Assembly: GCF_018732085.1 (NCBI RefSeq)
Contig: NZ_CP076103.1
Coordinates: 186,001-250,000 of the forward strand
DNA: 64,000 nucleotides
Source of the DNA: Lysobacter capsici
GTDB lineage: Bacteria > Pseudomonadota > Gammaproteobacteria > Xanthomonadales > Xanthomonadaceae
Reading direction: 5' to 3'
Shown here: positions 42,868 through 53,857 of the stretch, one piece after another
Layout: each line of letters begins with the position of its first letter
How positions within the stretch are numbered: position 1 is the stretch's first letter
The notes under the pieces: model-generated
Told to the model about the DNA's origin: nothing
Databases searched by the model: none
The model's input: only the letters and a program-made list of their open reading frames with translations
Position numbers and translations under genes: made by a program

Positions 42868-43896
42868 TCAGCGTCGACGCGGCGCGCGGCCCTTGCCGAC
42901 CGGGCCGGTCGACTGGCGCAGCTGCAATTCGTAACCGGCGGTGATCATCTGGCCGCCGTCGGGCGCCTTGATCCGCTTGAACAGTTCGTGCGTGGCCAGG
43001 CGTCCCATTTCGCGGGTCGGTTGGCGCACCGTGGTCAGCGGCGGATAGATCTGACGCGAGATCGGCGTGTCGTCGAAACCGCACACCGACACGTCGCCGG
43101 GAATCGACAAGCCCATTTCGCTGGCGGTGCGGATCGTGCCGGCGGCCATGTCGTCGTTGGCGGCGAAGATCGCGGTCGGCGGGTTGTCCATCAGCAGCAG
43201 GCGCTGGGCGCAGATCGCGCCGGTGTCGTAGTGGAAGTCGCCTTCGATCACCAGGCTGGGGTCGTACTCGATGCCGGCCGCGGCCAGCCCGTCGCGGTAG
43301 CCGTTCAAGCGCCACTGGCTGGCGCCGTGCTCGGGATGGCCCTTGATGTGGGCGATGCGGCGATGCCCCAGCGACACCAAGTGCGCCATCATCTCGCGCA
43401 CCGCGCGCTCCTCGTCGAGCACCACGCCGATGCGGCCGCCGCGCAGCTTGGGCGAGATGTTGGCGTAAGGAATGCCGAGCTGGCCGAGCCGCTTCATCAG
43501 CCCCGGGTGATCGGTCAGCGGCGGCGTCAGCACCAGGCCGTCGGCGCGCGAGTGCTGGATGATCTCGTCGACGTGGGCCACGAACTTGCGCTCGCCGTAG
43601 GTCACCGGCGCGAGCATCAGGTTGTAGTGGTGCGCGATGCAGGCATCGAGCATGCCGGCCTGCACTTCCATCAGGTAGTTGCTCGACGGGTTGTCGTAGA
43701 GCAAGGCGACCAGGTACGAGCGCTGGCCGGCGAGGCTGCGCGCGGACGGGTTGGGCCGGTACTGGAGCTTGCGCGCCGCGGCTTCCACGCGCTTGCGCGT
43801 TTCCTCGCTGACGTTGGGTTCCTGGTTGAGCACGCGCGAGACGGTCTTCATCGACACGCCCGCCGCTTCCGCCACATCTTCGATGCGAACCCGCAT
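42868..43896 (-). CDS. LacI-family transcriptional regulator
   Basis: This 342-residue regulator starts at the ATG at 43896; the upstream part of the frame lacks coding character. The helix-turn-helix and hinge read RIEDVAEAAGVSMKTVSRVLN and RPNPSARSLA (residues 3-60). A periplasmic-binding-protein-like effector domain follows (IIQHSRADGLVLTPP, IFAANDDMAAG, GFDDTPISR). It is divergent from the GH3 gene and convergent with the symporter. It probably represses this sugar locus, with TGACAGCGCTGTCA at 38012 as a candidate operator. No copy of that palindrome occurs in its own 128-base divergent promoter, which weakens the link. Confidence 0.92.
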   Translation of the reverse strand: MRVRIEDVAEAAGVSMKTVSRVLNQEPNVSEETRKRVEAAARKLQYRPNPSARSLAGQRSYLVALLYDNPSSNYLMEVQAGMLDACIAHHYNLMLAPVTYGERKFVAHVDEIIQHSRADGLVLTPPLTDHPGLMKRLGQLGIPYANISPKLRGGRIGVVLDEERAVREMMAHLVSLGHRRIAHIKGHPEHGASQWRLNGYRDGLAAAGIEYDPSLVIEGDFHYDTGAICAQRLLLMDNPPTAIFAANDDMAAGTIRTASEMGLSIPGDVSVCGFDDTPISRQIYPPLTTVRQPTREMGRLATHELFKRIKAPDGGQMITAGYELQLRQSTGPVGKGRAPRRR

Positions 43897-44024
43897 AGCC
43901 GGTCGTTTCCCTTGTCGCGTGTTCTGCGTATTTTGCCAGATCGCGCGGCCAATACTGCCATCCATCGCGCAACGCCGCATCGGCTTATGGCGCATATCGT
44001 CATTACGGTCACCAGGAGCACTGC

Positions 44025-46625
<2,601 letters not shown>

Positions 46626-46710
46626 CACGCGTCGACAACAAGGGTCAGTAACGCGCCTTACCGATTTGGCGAGCCGCGTTACCCGCATATCGTCGAACCG
46701 CCGCGCATCC

Positions 46711-46748
46711 CCTCCCTCTCCCGCTCGCGGGAGAGGGCCGGGGTGAGG
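46711..46748. repeat. R5 repeat, single unit
   Basis: CCCTCTCCCGCTCGCGGGAGAGGG forms a hairpin 88 bases after the GH3 stop and is followed by GGGGTGAGG. It could serve as a transcript-end hairpin for the GH3 gene. Confidence 0.75.
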
Positions 46749-46835
46749 ACCAGCGCCAACCACACCCCTGGACACTTTGTCCTGGGGCAGTTTGCCGCAG
46801 TGCCGCCGCGCGCCCGCGGGTTTAGGATGCCGCGC

Positions 46836-47429
46836 ATGAACGCATCGATGTTTGCCCGACCCGTTCTCGGCGGCCCGACCGCCGGCGGCCTGATCGTCGA
46901 CGACGACGCGGCCTATGCCGCGACCTTGCAGCGCAGCCTGGCGCGACGCGGGATCGAGACCCGCACCGCCGCCAACCTGCGTCAGGCGCTGGACCTGGCC
47001 CTCGCGCAACCGCCGGGCTTCGCCTTGGTCGACCTCAAGCTCGGCGCGGAATCGGGCCTGCAACTGATCCGCCCGCTGCGCGAGTTGCGCGCCGACATGC
47101 GCATCGTCCTGGTCACCGGCTACGCCAGCGTCGCCACCGCGGTCGACGCGATCAAGCGCGGCGCCGACGACTACCTGCCCAAGCCGGCCAGCGTCGCCGC
47201 CATCCTCGCCGCGCTCGGCCTGGAACCGCACGACGGATCGCCCCTGCCGATCGCGCCGGACACGATGACGCCGCTGCGGCGGCTGGAGTGGGAGCACATC
47301 CAGCAGGCGCTCAACGACACCGGCGGCAACATCTCGGCGACCGCGCGATTGCTGGGCATGCATCGGCGCTCGCTGCAGCGCAAGCTCGGCAAGCGGCCGG
47401 GGCCGGAGCGCAGTTCGATCGGGTTGTGA
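46836..47429 (+). CDS. RegA/PrrA/ActR-type response regulator (orphan)
   Basis: This is a 197-residue protein; an alternative ATG at 46827 adds three residues. The receiver covers about 15-130 with the acidic pocket DDD at 22-24, phospho-acceptor Asp66 (LVDLKLG), Thr in VTGYAS and Lys116. The C-terminal Fis-type helix-turn-helix reads ALNDTGGNISATARLLGMHRRSLQRKLGKR. This is the RegA/RoxR layout that responds to redox state. The usual RegB-type sensor kinase is not next to it in this window. Downstream lies a block of repeats. Confidence 0.88.
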   Translation: MNASMFARPVLGGPTAGGLIVDDDAAYAATLQRSLARRGIETRTAANLRQALDLALAQPPGFALVDLKLGAESGLQLIRPLRELRADMRIVLVTGYASVATAVDAIKRGADDYLPKPASVAAILAALGLEPHDGSPLPIAPDTMTPLRRLEWEHIQQALNDTGGNISATARLLGMHRRSLQRKLGKRPGPERSSIGL

Positions 47430-48180
47430 GTCGCCGGTGGCGCGTTCCTCGCGTGGTCGCTCGCCTCTTCGCTGCGCATCCCGCCCGATCCGGCGCTGCG
47501 ACGAGGGCTACCTGTAGGAGCGGCGCAAGCCGCGACCGCCATGCGGCCGATTGCGTCGTTGCTGTCTGAAGGGTAGTCGCTACGATTGTCTGACAGCGGT
47601 TTGCGCCGTCGGTGTGGATTCGCGGTCGCGGCTTGCGCCGCTCCTACAGGTAGCCGCCAGGCAAGTGGCACGAGGGCCGGCTGTTGTGGGAGGGGTTTCA
47701 ACCCCGACGCTTTCCGTTCCAATAGTTGTGATTCATCGCAATCTGACCGAAAAGCGTCGGGGCTCAAGCCCCTCCCACAAAAAACTTCGCTGCGTCCGAG
47801 CTGGCTTGAGAGGCTGAGTAGCGACCGACGCGTTTCTCGCGTGGCCGCTCGCCTCTTTGCTGCGCATCTCGCCCGATCCGCCGTTGCAGCGAGCGCTACC
47901 TGTAGGAGCGGCGCAAGCCGCGACCGCCATGCGGCCGATTGCGTCGTCGCTGTCTGAAGGGTGGTTGCTACGATTGTCTGATAGCGGCTTGCGTCGTCGG
48001 TGCGGATTCGCGGTCGCGGCTTGCGCCGCTCCTACAGGTAGCCGCCAGGCGGCACGCGTGCTGGCTGTTGTGGGAGGGGCTTTAGCCCCGACGCTTTTCG
48101 TTCCGACTGTCGTGATTCATCGCAATCTGATCGAAAAGCATCGGGGCTAAAGCCCCTCCCACAAAAGACTTCGCGGCTTC
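47430..48180. repeat. Tandem duplication (about 388 bp) of a composite R3+R2 repeat block
   Basis: Bases 47430-47817 and 47818-48180 align end to end with an offset of 388 bases falling to 384, and differ at roughly one base in ten. Each unit holds an R3 inverted pair (CTGTAGGAGCGGCGCAAGCC ... GGCTTGCGCCGCTCCTACAG) followed by an R2 inverted pair (GTGGGAGGGG ... CCCCTCCCAC). Open frames through the block are similar to each other only because of the duplication. The 47430-48215 gap contains no convincing gene. Confidence 0.88.
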
Positions 48181-48215
48181 GCGGGTTTTCGGTGTTTGAG
48201 TATTCAAGCTCGCGA

Positions 48216-48662
48216 TCAAGGCCCGCCCGCACCCAACGGCCGCACCGGCGCCTGCACGGTCTGCTCGCTGCGCTTGCCGCCCGCATCTTCGAACACCAAG
48301 GTCAGCGTCACTTGCTCGCCGGCGCTCAGCGGCCGCTTCAGGCCGATCAGCATCACGTGGTAGCCGCCGGGTGCGAGCGCGACCACCTGTCCGCGCGGCA
48401 GCGGCAAGGCGGCCACCTGGCGCATGCGTATCATCTGTCCCTGCATCGCCATCTCATGCACTTCGGTGGTCTGCGCCGCATCCGAACGCGCGCCGATCAG
48501 GCGCAGGTCACGGCTCGCGGTCAGGCGCATGAAGGCGCCGGTCGCGGTCTGCTGTGGCACGCTCGCGCGCACCCACGGCGCGTCCACCGCGACTTGCGCA
48601 TGGGCGGCGCCGGACAGGGCCAGCGACAGGATCAGTGCGGCGATCGGTTGGGTCATCGTCAT
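48216..48662 (-). CDS. Periplasmic copper chaperone PCu(A)C
   Basis: This 148-residue protein has a Sec signal peptide (ending SGAAHAQ). The PCuAC copper site is visible as H-E-M-A-M..M (about residues 68-80) and the later GGYHVMLIGL, matching the H(M)X10MX21HXM pattern. VDAPWVRASVPQQTATGAFM is the typical start of the domain. It delivers Cu(I) to the CuA or CuB centre of cytochrome oxidase, together with Sco. The Sco gene ends 7 bases upstream, so the two are co-transcribed. Confidence 0.92.
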   Translation of the reverse strand: MTMTQPIAALILSLALSGAAHAQVAVDAPWVRASVPQQTATGAFMRLTASRDLRLIGARSDAAQTTEVHEMAMQGQMIRMRQVAALPLPRGQVVALAPGGYHVMLIGLKRPLSAGEQVTLTLVFEDAGGKRSEQTVQAPVRPLGAGGP

Positions 48663-48669
48663 TGCAGGC

Positions 48670-49365
48670 TCACAGAATCTGGCGGAGGTCGTGCACGCAG
48701 TCGGGCGCGCTCTGTTCGTGGCGCAGCGCCAGGCGCAACACGCCGTCGGCGTCGTAGACGTAGCTCAGCGCCGAATGGTCAATGGTGTAGGTCGATCCGG
48801 TCGGCACCTTGGCGTAGATCACGCGGAAGGCCTTGGCCGTTTCGGCGATGCGCTCGGGGCTGGCGGTCAGGCCGAGGAAGCTGCGGTCGAAGGCCTGGGT
48901 GTAGGCGCGCAGCACCGGCGGCGTGTCGCGTTCCGGGTCGAGGGTGACGAACAGCACCTGCAGGCGCTCGGCATCGCGGCCGAGCAGTTTGCGGATCTGC
49001 ACTGCGCGGGTCAGCGCGGTCGGGCAGACGTCGGGGCACAGGGTGAAGCCGAAGAACAGCAGCACCAGCTTGCCGCGGAAATCGGCGAGCGTGCGTTCGC
49101 GTCCGTCGGGATCAAGCAGGCGGAAGTCCTTGCCGAAATCGCGGCCGCTCAGGTCGATGCCGTGCAGCGACAGCGGCTTGCGGCCGCCGCAGGCCGACAG
49201 CACGGTGGCCGCGGCGAGGCCGGTCAGCAGGCGCCGACGCGCGAACGAACGCGGCAGGCGGGCGAGAGCGGTGGGGCGGTCGGGCACGGGCCACCTCGTC
49301 GATGCGGAAAGCGGCATTGCAGCATCGGCGCGGGATCGGCGGATGTGGCCGAGTGTCGCAGGCAT
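48670..49365 (-). CDS. SCO1/SenC-family copper metallochaperone lipoprotein
   Basis: This frame gives 231 residues; the true start may be the ATG at 49317, since neither site has a clear ribosome-binding site. A leader with a twin-arginine-like ARRRLLTGLAAATVLSACGG ends in a lipobox (SAC), so the protein is probably a periplasm-facing lipoprotein. The thioredoxin fold carries the copper ligands CPDVC and a distal His (TIDHSALSYVYD). It helps assemble the CuA site of cytochrome c oxidase. It heads an operon with PCuAC. Confidence 0.9.
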   Translation of the reverse strand: MPATLGHIRRSRADAAMPLSASTRWPVPDRPTALARLPRSFARRRLLTGLAAATVLSACGGRKPLSLHGIDLSGRDFGKDFRLLDPDGRERTLADFRGKLVLLFFGFTLCPDVCPTALTRAVQIRKLLGRDAERLQVLFVTLDPERDTPPVLRAYTQAFDRSFLGLTASPERIAETAKAFRVIYAKVPTGSTYTIDHSALSYVYDADGVLRLALRHEQSAPDCVHDLRQIL

Positions 49366-49519
49366 GGCGTCGAGGGTATTTCGGCGGCGGGGTTGCGATA
49401 CGGCGGGACCAGCCGATCGACGGGCCGCGGTGCGTCGTCGTTCGATCAGTTCGGACGCATCGCCCAGTCACTTCGATGCAAGCGACGCGTCAATACTTCG
49501 TTGGCACGTGATCGCGAAC

Positions 49520-49948
49520 ATCGATGCCGACAAAGCGCGCGCCTTGCGCGCTGCGCCGGTTCGCTTCAGGGATCGCGCACCACTCAACCGCCGGGGTACG
49601 GCGCATCGTCCCTATCCGGCGCCGCCCTCGATCTCGATACAGCGCGCCGCTTGCACGCCGCGCCGATTCGCTTCATAGATCGTGCATCGCTCGATCGCCG
49701 GGATACGGCGCATCGTCGCTACCCAGCGCCGCCCTCGTTATCGATACAGCGCGTCGCTTGCACGCTGCGCCGGTTCGCTTCATAGATCGTGCATCGCTCG
49801 ATCGCCGGGATACGGCGCATCGTCGCTACCCAGCGCCGCCCTCGCTATCGATACAGCGCGTCGCTCACACGCCGCGCCGATCGGCCTCAAAGATCGCGCA
49901 CCACCCAACCGCTGGGATGCGGCGCATCGTCGGTATCCAGTGCCGCCT
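49520..49948. repeat. 107-bp tandem repeat array derived from the 3' end of the neighbouring gene
   Basis: Four units start at about 49551, 49658, 49765 and 49872, each exactly 107 bases apart. The shared core contains GGCGCATCGTC..TA.CC.G and the sequence that on the minus strand encodes the final DDAP.P residues and stop of the gene at 49887-50567. The last unit lies inside that gene. Since 107 is not a multiple of three, successive copies change frame. The rest of the 49366-49886 gap has no gene. Confidence 0.88.
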
Positions 49949-50567
49949 GCGCGACCGCGTCGGGCGACTTGCCGTCGCGCCAGGCCGCGGCGATCGCGGC
50001 GAGGCGTTCGCGGGTCGCGCGGGTGTAGGCGCCCTCGAGTTCGTTCTGCGCATCGGCGGCGAGCTTCTGCGGGTACAGCGTGCGCGCGTCTTCGCTGCGG
50101 TTGAGCAGGGCGACCAGATGCGACAGCGCGCTGCGGAAGGTCGCCGCGCCCAGCGCGGTGCGCTGGGTGCGTTGCAGATGCCACACGGTCAGGTACTCGA
50201 CCGGGCCGAGCAATCGCCGCGGCGTGGCGCCGAAGAAATGCCCGGACAGCGCGCTGACCGCGACCGGCCCGCTCGCGTCGGGCAGGCGGGTCGCGCCCCA
50301 GGAGCTCAGCGCGCCGCCGGGCAGGTCCATGCGCCGCAGCGCGGTGCCGAAGGTGTCGGCCAGCAGGCGCTGGGCGCGCGCATCGTCGCTTTCGGCGACC
50401 ACGCCGAGCAGGCGGATGAACAAGGGATAGCGGTCCTCGCCGAGCCGGCGCACGACCCGCTTGAGCACGGTCAGGCGGTACTCGGGGTCGCTGTGCGCGG
50501 CGAGCGCCGAGATCAGGCGATCGGCGCCGGTGCGCAGGGCTTCGGCGGAGGGAGCGGTATCGTTCAC
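49887..50567 (-). CDS. Conserved-looking helical protein of unknown function
   Basis: This is a 226-residue soluble protein without a signal peptide or membrane segment. The sequence is mostly helical and Leu/Ala/Arg-rich, with an early RLISALAAHSDPEYRLTVLKRVVRRLG segment and a central GPVEYLTVWHLQRTQRTALG. No family was recognised. Its last 20 or so codons form one unit of the 107-bp tandem array that continues beyond its stop. Array slippage could therefore alter the C-terminus. Confidence 0.6.
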   Translation of the reverse strand: MNDTAPSAEALRTGADRLISALAAHSDPEYRLTVLKRVVRRLGEDRYPLFIRLLGVVAESDDARAQRLLADTFGTALRRMDLPGGALSSWGATRLPDASGPVAVSALSGHFFGATPRRLLGPVEYLTVWHLQRTQRTALGAATFRSALSHLVALLNRSEDARTLYPQKLAADAQNELEGAYTRATRERLAAIAAAWRDGKSPDAVAQAALDTDDAPHPSGWVVRDL

Positions 50568-50670
50568 GGAACAACGCGGGTGGCGGCGATGACGGCTAGC
50601 CTAGCGCAGGCGCGAGGATCGGCAGCGTGCAGGCGGCGGTCGCGCGGATGAGACGGGTGCCGCGCCGGGC

Positions 50671-50994
50671 TCAGGCGGTCAGCGAATCCAGCACCGCGTC
50701 GGCGCCGCGATCGGCTGCGGCGGACAGGTCCATCGACCCGAGTTCGCGCTCCAGGCCGCTGTCGCCCGAAAGCAGGCGCTCGCCCGCGGGCACGTCGCGC
50801 CAGGCGTCGGCGTTGAGCACGGTCTCGCCCGCATCGACCGCGGGCGGGGCATGGGCCGGAACCGCTTCGGCGACCGGCGAGGCGTGCTGGATCGGCTGGT
50901 CCGGCGTCGTCTCGCGCCCGCGCAGGGCTTCGAGCGCGGCCTGGCTGTCCAAGCCGGTGCGGTCGATGCGCGAGTCGGGGCCGATGCTGCTCAT
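50671..50994 (-). CDS. Small acidic hypothetical protein at the left edge of the type III secretion locus
   Basis: This 107-residue protein starts at the ATG at 50994; an ATG at 51108 is in frame, but the added stretch is Pro-rich and unlike coding sequence. The sequence is acidic, Ala-rich and disordered-looking in the middle, with a helical C-terminus (LERELGSMDLSAAADRGADAVLDSLTA). It has no Cys and no signal peptide. It is divergent from sctU. A role as type III regulator, chaperone or substrate is possible only by position. Confidence 0.5.
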   Translation of the reverse strand: MSSIGPDSRIDRTGLDSQAALEALRGRETTPDQPIQHASPVAEAVPAHAPPAVDAGETVLNADAWRDVPAGERLLSGDSGLERELGSMDLSAAADRGADAVLDSLTA

Positions 50995-51253
50995 GCGGGG
51001 CGGGTCACGGGTGAAGTCGGGGGGATGGAAGGAATGTAGCGCCGGGGGGTGACTCGGCCAACTCGGGGTGACCCTAGGTGGGCCGGGGCGGTTCATGCCC
51101 GGCTTCACGGTAACTGGCCCGGGCGGCGAGGTTCGCGGCCGGGACGGCTTGAGGATACCGCGCTACCCGTGGCCAGCGGTTTGCTGACACTCGCCACTTC
51201 CACCCCGCACGACGCGTGCTAGCCTCGGTTTCCCCTCGCTGCAAGGGCCGCGC

Positions 51254-52354
51254 ATGGCGAAGGACCAGGGCGCCGACAAGACCGAGCCGCCTACCCAGAA
51301 AAAGATCCGCGACGCGCGCAAGGAAGGCAACGTCGCCAAGAGCAAGGAGCTGACCAGCACCGTGCTGATGCTCGGCTGGGTGGTGTGCGGCTGGATGATG
51401 CTCGACTTCATGCGCGCCAAGATGATCCTGCTGTTCGACACCAGCCTCAAGGCGATCAACCAGCCCTTCGGCGACGCCCTGCGCGAGGTCGGCGCGACCG
51501 CGTTCGACACGCTGCTGTGGCTGTCGTTGCCGCTGCTGGGGATGGCGGTGTTCCTGGGCGTGGTGATCGAGTTCCTGCAGGTCGGGCCGGTGCTGAGCCT
51601 GGGCAAGGTCAAGCCCAGCATGGACAAGATGAACCCCGCCGAGGGGCTCAAGAAGATGTTCTCGGTCGACAACCTGGTCGAGCTGGTCAAGTCGGTGATG
51701 AAAAGCTCGGCGCTGATCGGCATCGGCGTGTTCGTGATCTACAAGATGCTCGCCCAGCTGATGATGCTGCCGTACGCGCCGGCCGAGGCGATGGGCTCGG
51801 GCATCTGGTACGGGCTGGTGCGGATCGTGATCTGGACGATCTTCGTGTTCTTCTTCGTCTCGGCGATCGACGTGTGGTACCAGAAGTTCTCCTACACCAA
51901 GCAACTGCGCATGAGCCGGCGCGACATCCAGCAGGAGGTCAAGGAGAGCGAGGGCGACCCGTACGTGAAGAGCCGGCGCCGGCAGTTGCATCAGGAGTGG
52001 TCTCAGCAGAGCATGCTCAATGCCGTCCGCCAATCCAATGTCGTCGTGACCAACCCCACCCACATCGCCATCGCCCTGCAGTACGAGCACGGCACCACCG
52101 ACCTGCCGGTGGTGGTGGCCAAGGGCGAGGGTTACCTGGCCGAAGAGATCAAGCGCGCGGCCACCGAGGCCGGCGTGCCGATCCTGCAGAACGTGCAACT
52201 GGCGCGTGGGCTGCACGAGCATGTGGAGCTGGACGACTACATCGGCAACGAATTCTTCGAAGCCGTGGCCGAGGTGCTGCACTGGGCCGAGACCGTGCGC
52301 CGTCTGCGCGACGGCGATACCAGCGCGCCGGAGTTGCCGCCGCCGTTGGAGTGA
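51254..52354 (+). CDS. sctU: Type III secretion export-apparatus switch protein SctU
   Basis: This is a 366-residue protein. The basic N-terminus EPPTQKKIRDARKEGNVAKSKEL is typical of the YscU/HrcU/FlhB family. Four helices span about 35-205. The cytoplasmic domain carries the autocleavage motif NPTH at residues 267-270 (NVVVTNPTHIAIALQY). Cleavage there switches substrate class. The C-terminus is short, as in non-flagellar members. It is transcribed toward sctT and away from the small gene at 50671. AAGGG precedes the ATG by 6 bases. Confidence 0.95.
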   Translation: MAKDQGADKTEPPTQKKIRDARKEGNVAKSKELTSTVLMLGWVVCGWMMLDFMRAKMILLFDTSLKAINQPFGDALREVGATAFDTLLWLSLPLLGMAVFLGVVIEFLQVGPVLSLGKVKPSMDKMNPAEGLKKMFSVDNLVELVKSVMKSSALIGIGVFVIYKMLAQLMMLPYAPAEAMGSGIWYGLVRIVIWTIFVFFFVSAIDVWYQKFSYTKQLRMSRRDIQQEVKESEGDPYVKSRRRQLHQEWSQQSMLNAVRQSNVVVTNPTHIAIALQYEHGTTDLPVVVAKGEGYLAEEIKRAATEAGVPILQNVQLARGLHEHVELDDYIGNEFFEAVAEVLHWAETVRRLRDGDTSAPELPPPLE

Positions 52355-52437
52355 GGTCGACGCAGAGCCGCTCGCGTCGTTCGCCCTGCCTCCGAAACTA
52401 AGCGCGATCCCGCCGCAGTTCCCCCAACCGAAGGGGT

Positions 52438-52567
52438 CCCCCCCTTTGAAAAAGGGGGCCAGGGGGGATTTGCTTTTGCTGTTTCGGATTAGAAGCTGAA
52501 GAGCAAAAGCAAAAGCAAATCCCCCACGTCCGCTTCGCGGCCGTTCGCCCCCTTTTCCAAATGGGGC
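52438..52567. repeat. R1 repeat, inverted pair between convergent sctU and sctT
   Basis: CCCCCCTTTGAAAAAGGGGG..GGGGGGATTTGC begins at about 52438, and the opposite arm AGCAAATCCCCCACG ... CCCCCTTTTCCAAATGGGG occupies about 52506-52565. Strong local hairpins make a bidirectional terminator plausible. This places a mobile-type repeat inside the type III secretion locus. Confidence 0.75.
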
Positions 52568-52638
52568 AACAGCAACGGCGGGAGCAACAGCGAAAGCGAA
52601 ACAACAACGGCTGCGGACTTCGCGCACCTACCGATCGA

Positions 52639-53424
52639 TCAACCGCCAAACACCCGATTCAACGCATCCAGCAGCCCGCGGTTATCCGCCAGCCGATCCA
52701 GCACGATCTCCACATACACCCCCAGCATCAACAGGATGATCCACGTCGCCAGCCACGCCTTGATCGGCATGGTGATGGTGAACACGTTGAGCTGCGGCGC
52801 GAAGCGGTTGACCAGGCCGAACGACAGGTCGATCAGCAGCAGCACCACCATCGCCGGCGCGGCCAGCACCAGCAGCGCGGTCATCAGGTAACTGAACTGG
52901 CCGACGAACAACTCCATGCCGGCCTGGTGCAGGTTCGGGAAGAACGAGTTCACCGGCCACATCGCATAGCTCGACAGCAGCAGGTCGAGGAACACCAGGA
53001 ACGCGCCGCTGGCCATGAACAGCCACGAGGCGAAGTGCGACAGGAAGTTGCCGTGCAGCGACGCCTGGTGGCCCTGGATCGGATCGAACACCTGCGCCAG
53101 GGTCATGCCGACCTGGGTGTCGATGACGTTGCCGGCGGCGCTGATCGCCCAGAACACCATGCCGTAGCAAAACCCGATCGACACGCCGATGAACAATTCC
53201 TTGAGGATGATCGGCGCCCACGAAAACGTGCCCAGCTCGTTCAAGGGCACTCCGTTCATCGCCACCGGGATCGCGATGATCGCCAGGCTGACCATGAAGC
53301 TGTTGCGCACCAGCGGCGGCATGTTTTCGTTGGTGATCAGCGGCAACATCATGAACGCGCCGATCACCCGCGGCAGCACCAGCCCGAGCGCCAGCATGAT
53401 GTTGCCGACCGAATCGAAATTCAT
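52639..53424 (-). CDS. sctT: Type III secretion export-apparatus protein SctT
   Basis: This is a 261-residue membrane protein with about six to eight helices. It begins MNFDSVGNIMLALGLVLPRVIGAFMMLPL and has the family segment KELFIGVSIGFCYGMVFWAI, then GNVIDTQVGMTLAQVFDP. It forms the entry portal of the export gate with SctR and SctS. It lies 34 bases downstream of sctS in the sctQRST order typical of these operons. Confidence 0.95.
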   Translation of the reverse strand: MNFDSVGNIMLALGLVLPRVIGAFMMLPLITNENMPPLVRNSFMVSLAIIAIPVAMNGVPLNELGTFSWAPIILKELFIGVSIGFCYGMVFWAISAAGNVIDTQVGMTLAQVFDPIQGHQASLHGNFLSHFASWLFMASGAFLVFLDLLLSSYAMWPVNSFFPNLHQAGMELFVGQFSYLMTALLVLAAPAMVVLLLIDLSFGLVNRFAPQLNVFTITMPIKAWLATWIILLMLGVYVEIVLDRLADNRGLLDALNRVFGG

Positions 53425-53458
53425 CGGCGTGCGCGCCGCGCGAGCGAACCGCCGCGCA

Positions 53459-53725
53459 TCAGTGCCGGACCATGCCCGGGAAATCGAGGAAGATGCGGTC
53501 GGCGAAGGTGTAAAGGGTGCCGCCGATCATCGAGGCGGTCACGAACAAGGTCACCACGATCACGGTGAATTTGATCGCGTAGGCGAAGGTCTGTTCCTGC
53601 AGCTGGGTGGCGGCCTGGATGAAGGCCACGACCAGCCCGACCACGGCGGCGGCGACCACCGGCGGGCCCGACAGCAGCAGCGTCAGCCACAGCGCCTGTT
53701 TGGTCATTTCGAGCATGTCGCCCAT
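53459..53725 (-). CDS. sctS: Type III secretion export-apparatus protein SctS
   Basis: This is an 88-residue protein with two helices. It matches the SctS/FliQ family: ALWLTLLLSGPPVVAAAVVGLVVAFIQAATQLQEQTFAY, followed by the conserved K-F-x-x-V and a second helix. It belongs to the helical export gate. A 132-base gap containing an inverted GGGAATC repeat separates it from sctR, which is unusual for these tightly packed genes. Confidence 0.95.
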   Translation of the reverse strand: MGDMLEMTKQALWLTLLLSGPPVVAAAVVGLVVAFIQAATQLQEQTFAYAIKFTVIVVTLFVTASMIGGTLYTFADRIFLDFPGMVRH

Positions 53726-53736
53726 TAGCGTGCTGC

Positions 53737-53855
53737 CGGGAATTGGGAATCGGGAATCGGGAATCGGAAAAGCGGGGCATCGGGTGTGGAGGGTGAATCG
53801 GCAAAGCGATGACGCCCGCTTTTACGATTCCCGATTCTCCATTCCCGATTCCCGG
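53737..53855. repeat. Inverted GGGAATC-tract pair inside the sctR-sctS interval
   Basis: GGGAATTGGGAATCGGGAATCGGG at about 53738 is complemented by CGATTCCCGATTCTCCATTCCCGATTCCCGG at about 53825-53855. The arms can pair across about 55 bases. The element occupies nearly the whole 53726-53857 gap and would form a large hairpin in the sct transcript. Confidence 0.8.
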
Positions 53856-53857
53856 CC

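Noticed and set aside
49520..49948. Possible CRISPR array
   Set aside because: The period is a constant 107 bases with no unique spacers, and the units match the neighbouring gene's 3' end. It is a plain tandem repeat.
50995..51253. Search for a Xanthomonas PIP box (TTCGC-N15-TTCGC) upstream of sctU
   Set aside because: TTCGC occurs only once at usable spacing. There was no support for HrpX-type control.
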